A stretch of 5,373 nucleotides of DNA, from NCBI GenBank assembly GCA_002439605.1, contig DJOI01000048.1, positions 392-5,764 of the forward strand, written 5' to 3'. A model generated the notes under the pieces. The model saw only the letters and a program-made list of their open reading frames with translations, was not told where the DNA came from and ran no database searches. The stretch is from Candidatus Segatella mututuai (lineage in GTDB: Bacteria; Bacteroidota; Bacteroidia; Bacteroidales; Bacteroidaceae). The translations under genes were made by a program, and so were the position numbers. This document shows, in pieces, positions 4,244 through 5,373 of this stretch (positions are counted from its first letter, which is position 1; each line of letters begins with the position of its first letter).

Positions 4244-5373
4244 TTACTTCTTGTTTAAGAACTTATCTACCTGGGCTGCAATCTTTCTACCGCTTGCCAT
4301 GGCTCTCACGACAAGTGATGCGCCATTGGCGGCATCACCTGCCACGAATACATTCTCGGCAAACTCTGGCTGCTGTGGCTTCAAGAAGCCCATCGCCAAG
4401 AACACTGCCTCTGCCTTGATAATCTCTGGCTCACCAGCCTCCACCATCAATGGACGACCGCCCTCTGGGTTTGGTTTCCAGTCGATAGGCTGTACCTTGA
4501 CACCAGTCAACTTGCCGTTCTTGCCCAAGAACTCCAAGGAGTTGATGTTCCAACGACGTGTACATCCTTCCTCATGGCTGGAGGTAGTCTTGAGGGTGCG
4601 AGGCCAGTTTGGCCAAGGATTCTTAGGATCATCTGGACCCTCCACTGGCTTAGGCATAATCTCGATCTGGGTCACGCTCTTGCAACCCTGGCGATGAGCG
4701 GTACCGATACAGTCTGAACCCGTATCACCACCACCGATGACCAAGACATCCTTGCCCTTGCAGTTGACGAGCTCATCTTTCTTGAATTCCATGCCTGCCA
4801 AGATTCGGTTCTGCTGAGAGAGCAATTCGAGGGCGAAATAAACACCCTTCAACTCTCGTCCAGGAATCTTCAGGTCACGAGCGGTTGGAGTACCTGTGGA
4901 TACCACGTAGGCATCGAAGCCCTCCGGCAACTTGGTGACATCAATCTTCTCATTGTATCTGAACTCGATGCCCTCTTCCTCCAAGAGACGGAGACGGCGG
5001 TCGATGATGCTCTTGTTGAGCTTGAAGTTTGGAATACCGTAACGCAACAAGCCACCTGCGTTCTCACGTGCCTCGAACACCGTTACCTTGTATCCCTTGT
5101 GGTTCAACTGGTTGGCTGCTGCCAATCCCGCAGGACCGGCACCGATGACAGCCACCGTCTTGCCGTTGCGCTCAGGAATCTCTACATGAACATAGTCCTC
5201 TGAGAAGGCGTGCTCCACGATGGCGCACTCATCCTCACGGTTGGTGGTAGGCTCATGATCCATGAGATTCAGCACACAAGCCTTCTCACAGAGTGCAGGA
5301 CATATACGTCCTGTGAACTCTGGGAAGTCGTTGGTGGAGTTGAGGAGTCGGTAAGCCAACTCCCAGTCGCCCT
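4244..5373 (-). CDS. gltD: Glutamate synthase small (beta) subunit, N-terminus beyond window
   Basis: This is the NADPH-oxidising subunit of GOGAT, which passes electrons through FAD and iron-sulfur clusters to the large subunit for making glutamate from glutamine and 2-oxoglutarate. About 375 C-terminal residues are visible of a usual 450-490. In order: the cysteine motif CPALCEKAC for iron-sulfur binding near the left end of the visible protein, the FAD-binding VAVIGAGPAGLAAA followed by VTVFEA, the NADPH-binding VLVIGGGDTGSDC, and the closing FVAGDAANGASLVVRAMASGR that contacts FAD. The frame is open to the right edge (first full codon at 5371-5369, reading GDWELAYRLL), so a TTG at 5359 is not the true start. 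Relatives in this oxidoreductase family (dihydropyrimidine dehydrogenase subunit, NfnB-like) share the domains; the SSHEEGCTRRWN stretch and overall match favour GltD. gltB would be expected just right of the window. Confidence 0.92.
   Translation of the reverse strand, partial: GDWELAYRLLNSTNDFPEFTGRICPALCEKACVLNLMDHEPTTNREDECAIVEHAFSEDYVHVEIPERNGKTVAVIGAGPAGLAAANQLNHKGYKVTVFEARENAGGLLRYGIPNFKLNKSIIDRRLRLLEEEGIEFRYNEKIDVTKLPEGFDAYVVSTGTPTARDLKIPGRELKGVYFALELLSQQNRILAGMEFKKDELVNCKGKDVLVIGGGDTGSDCIGTAHRQGCKSVTQIEIMPKPVEGPDDPKNPWPNWPRTLKTTSSHEEGCTRRWNINSLEFLGKNGKLTGVKVQPIDWKPNPEGGRPLMVEAGEPEIIKAEAVFLAMGFLKPQQPEFAENVFVAGDAANGASLVVRAMASGRKIAAQVDKFLNKK

Noticed and set aside
4251..4697. Plus-strand open frame of 148 codons opposite gltD
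   Set aside because: It is antisense to strongly conserved GltD sequence and has no family features of its own.
5357..5359. TTG as start codon of the gltD gene
   Set aside because: The frame stays open to the window edge and reads GDWELAYRLL, matching the interior of GltD; the iron-sulfur N-terminal domain would be cut off.

Overview
The window looks like chromosomal DNA of a Bacteroidales bacterium, probably of the Prevotella/Segatella group. Three intergenic regions carry the Bacteroidetes-type promoter box TAnnTTTG, the intergenic DNA is AT-rich, few genes have a good Shine-Dalgarno, and the Exb proteins and their gene order (one exbB, an unknown membrane protein, two different exbD genes) match what I recall of Bacteroidales loci. 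The species-level guess is inference only.

Layout, left to right. Positions 1-230 hold no gene. This stretch has two direct repeats containing TATATTTG and a well-spaced promoter at 165-196. A tRNA-Ser(GGA) follows at 231-318. Only 28 bases later begins a tightly packed plus-strand operon (347-2619): exbB-like, a four-helix membrane protein of unknown function, exbD-like 1 and exbD-like 2. All three junctions overlap (20 bases, then ATGA, then ATGA). Together the products look like an inner-membrane proton-driven motor of the ExbBD/TolQR type, which would energise TonB-dependent outer-membrane transport or a Tol-like function. The TonB partner is not in the window. A separate promoter at 2651-2681 then drives an Lrp/AsnC-family regulator (2702-3193), which ends in a good intrinsic terminator.

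Positions 3194-3495 are a 302-base intergenic region. It holds that terminator, a 13-base copy of the repeat seen at the left edge, a 9-base direct repeat, an exact 18-base direct repeat with a 23-base period, a small hairpin, and a TAnnTTTG box just before a thiamine pyrophosphokinase gene (3496-4164). The last gene, on the minus strand and cut by the right edge, is the small subunit of glutamate synthase (gltD). It converges on the thiamine pyrophosphokinase gene and ends in a minus-strand terminator.

No mobile element, CRISPR array or rRNA is visible. The genes are mostly core functions. The least explained items are the four-helix protein inside the exb operon and the short intergenic repeats with 21-23 base periods.
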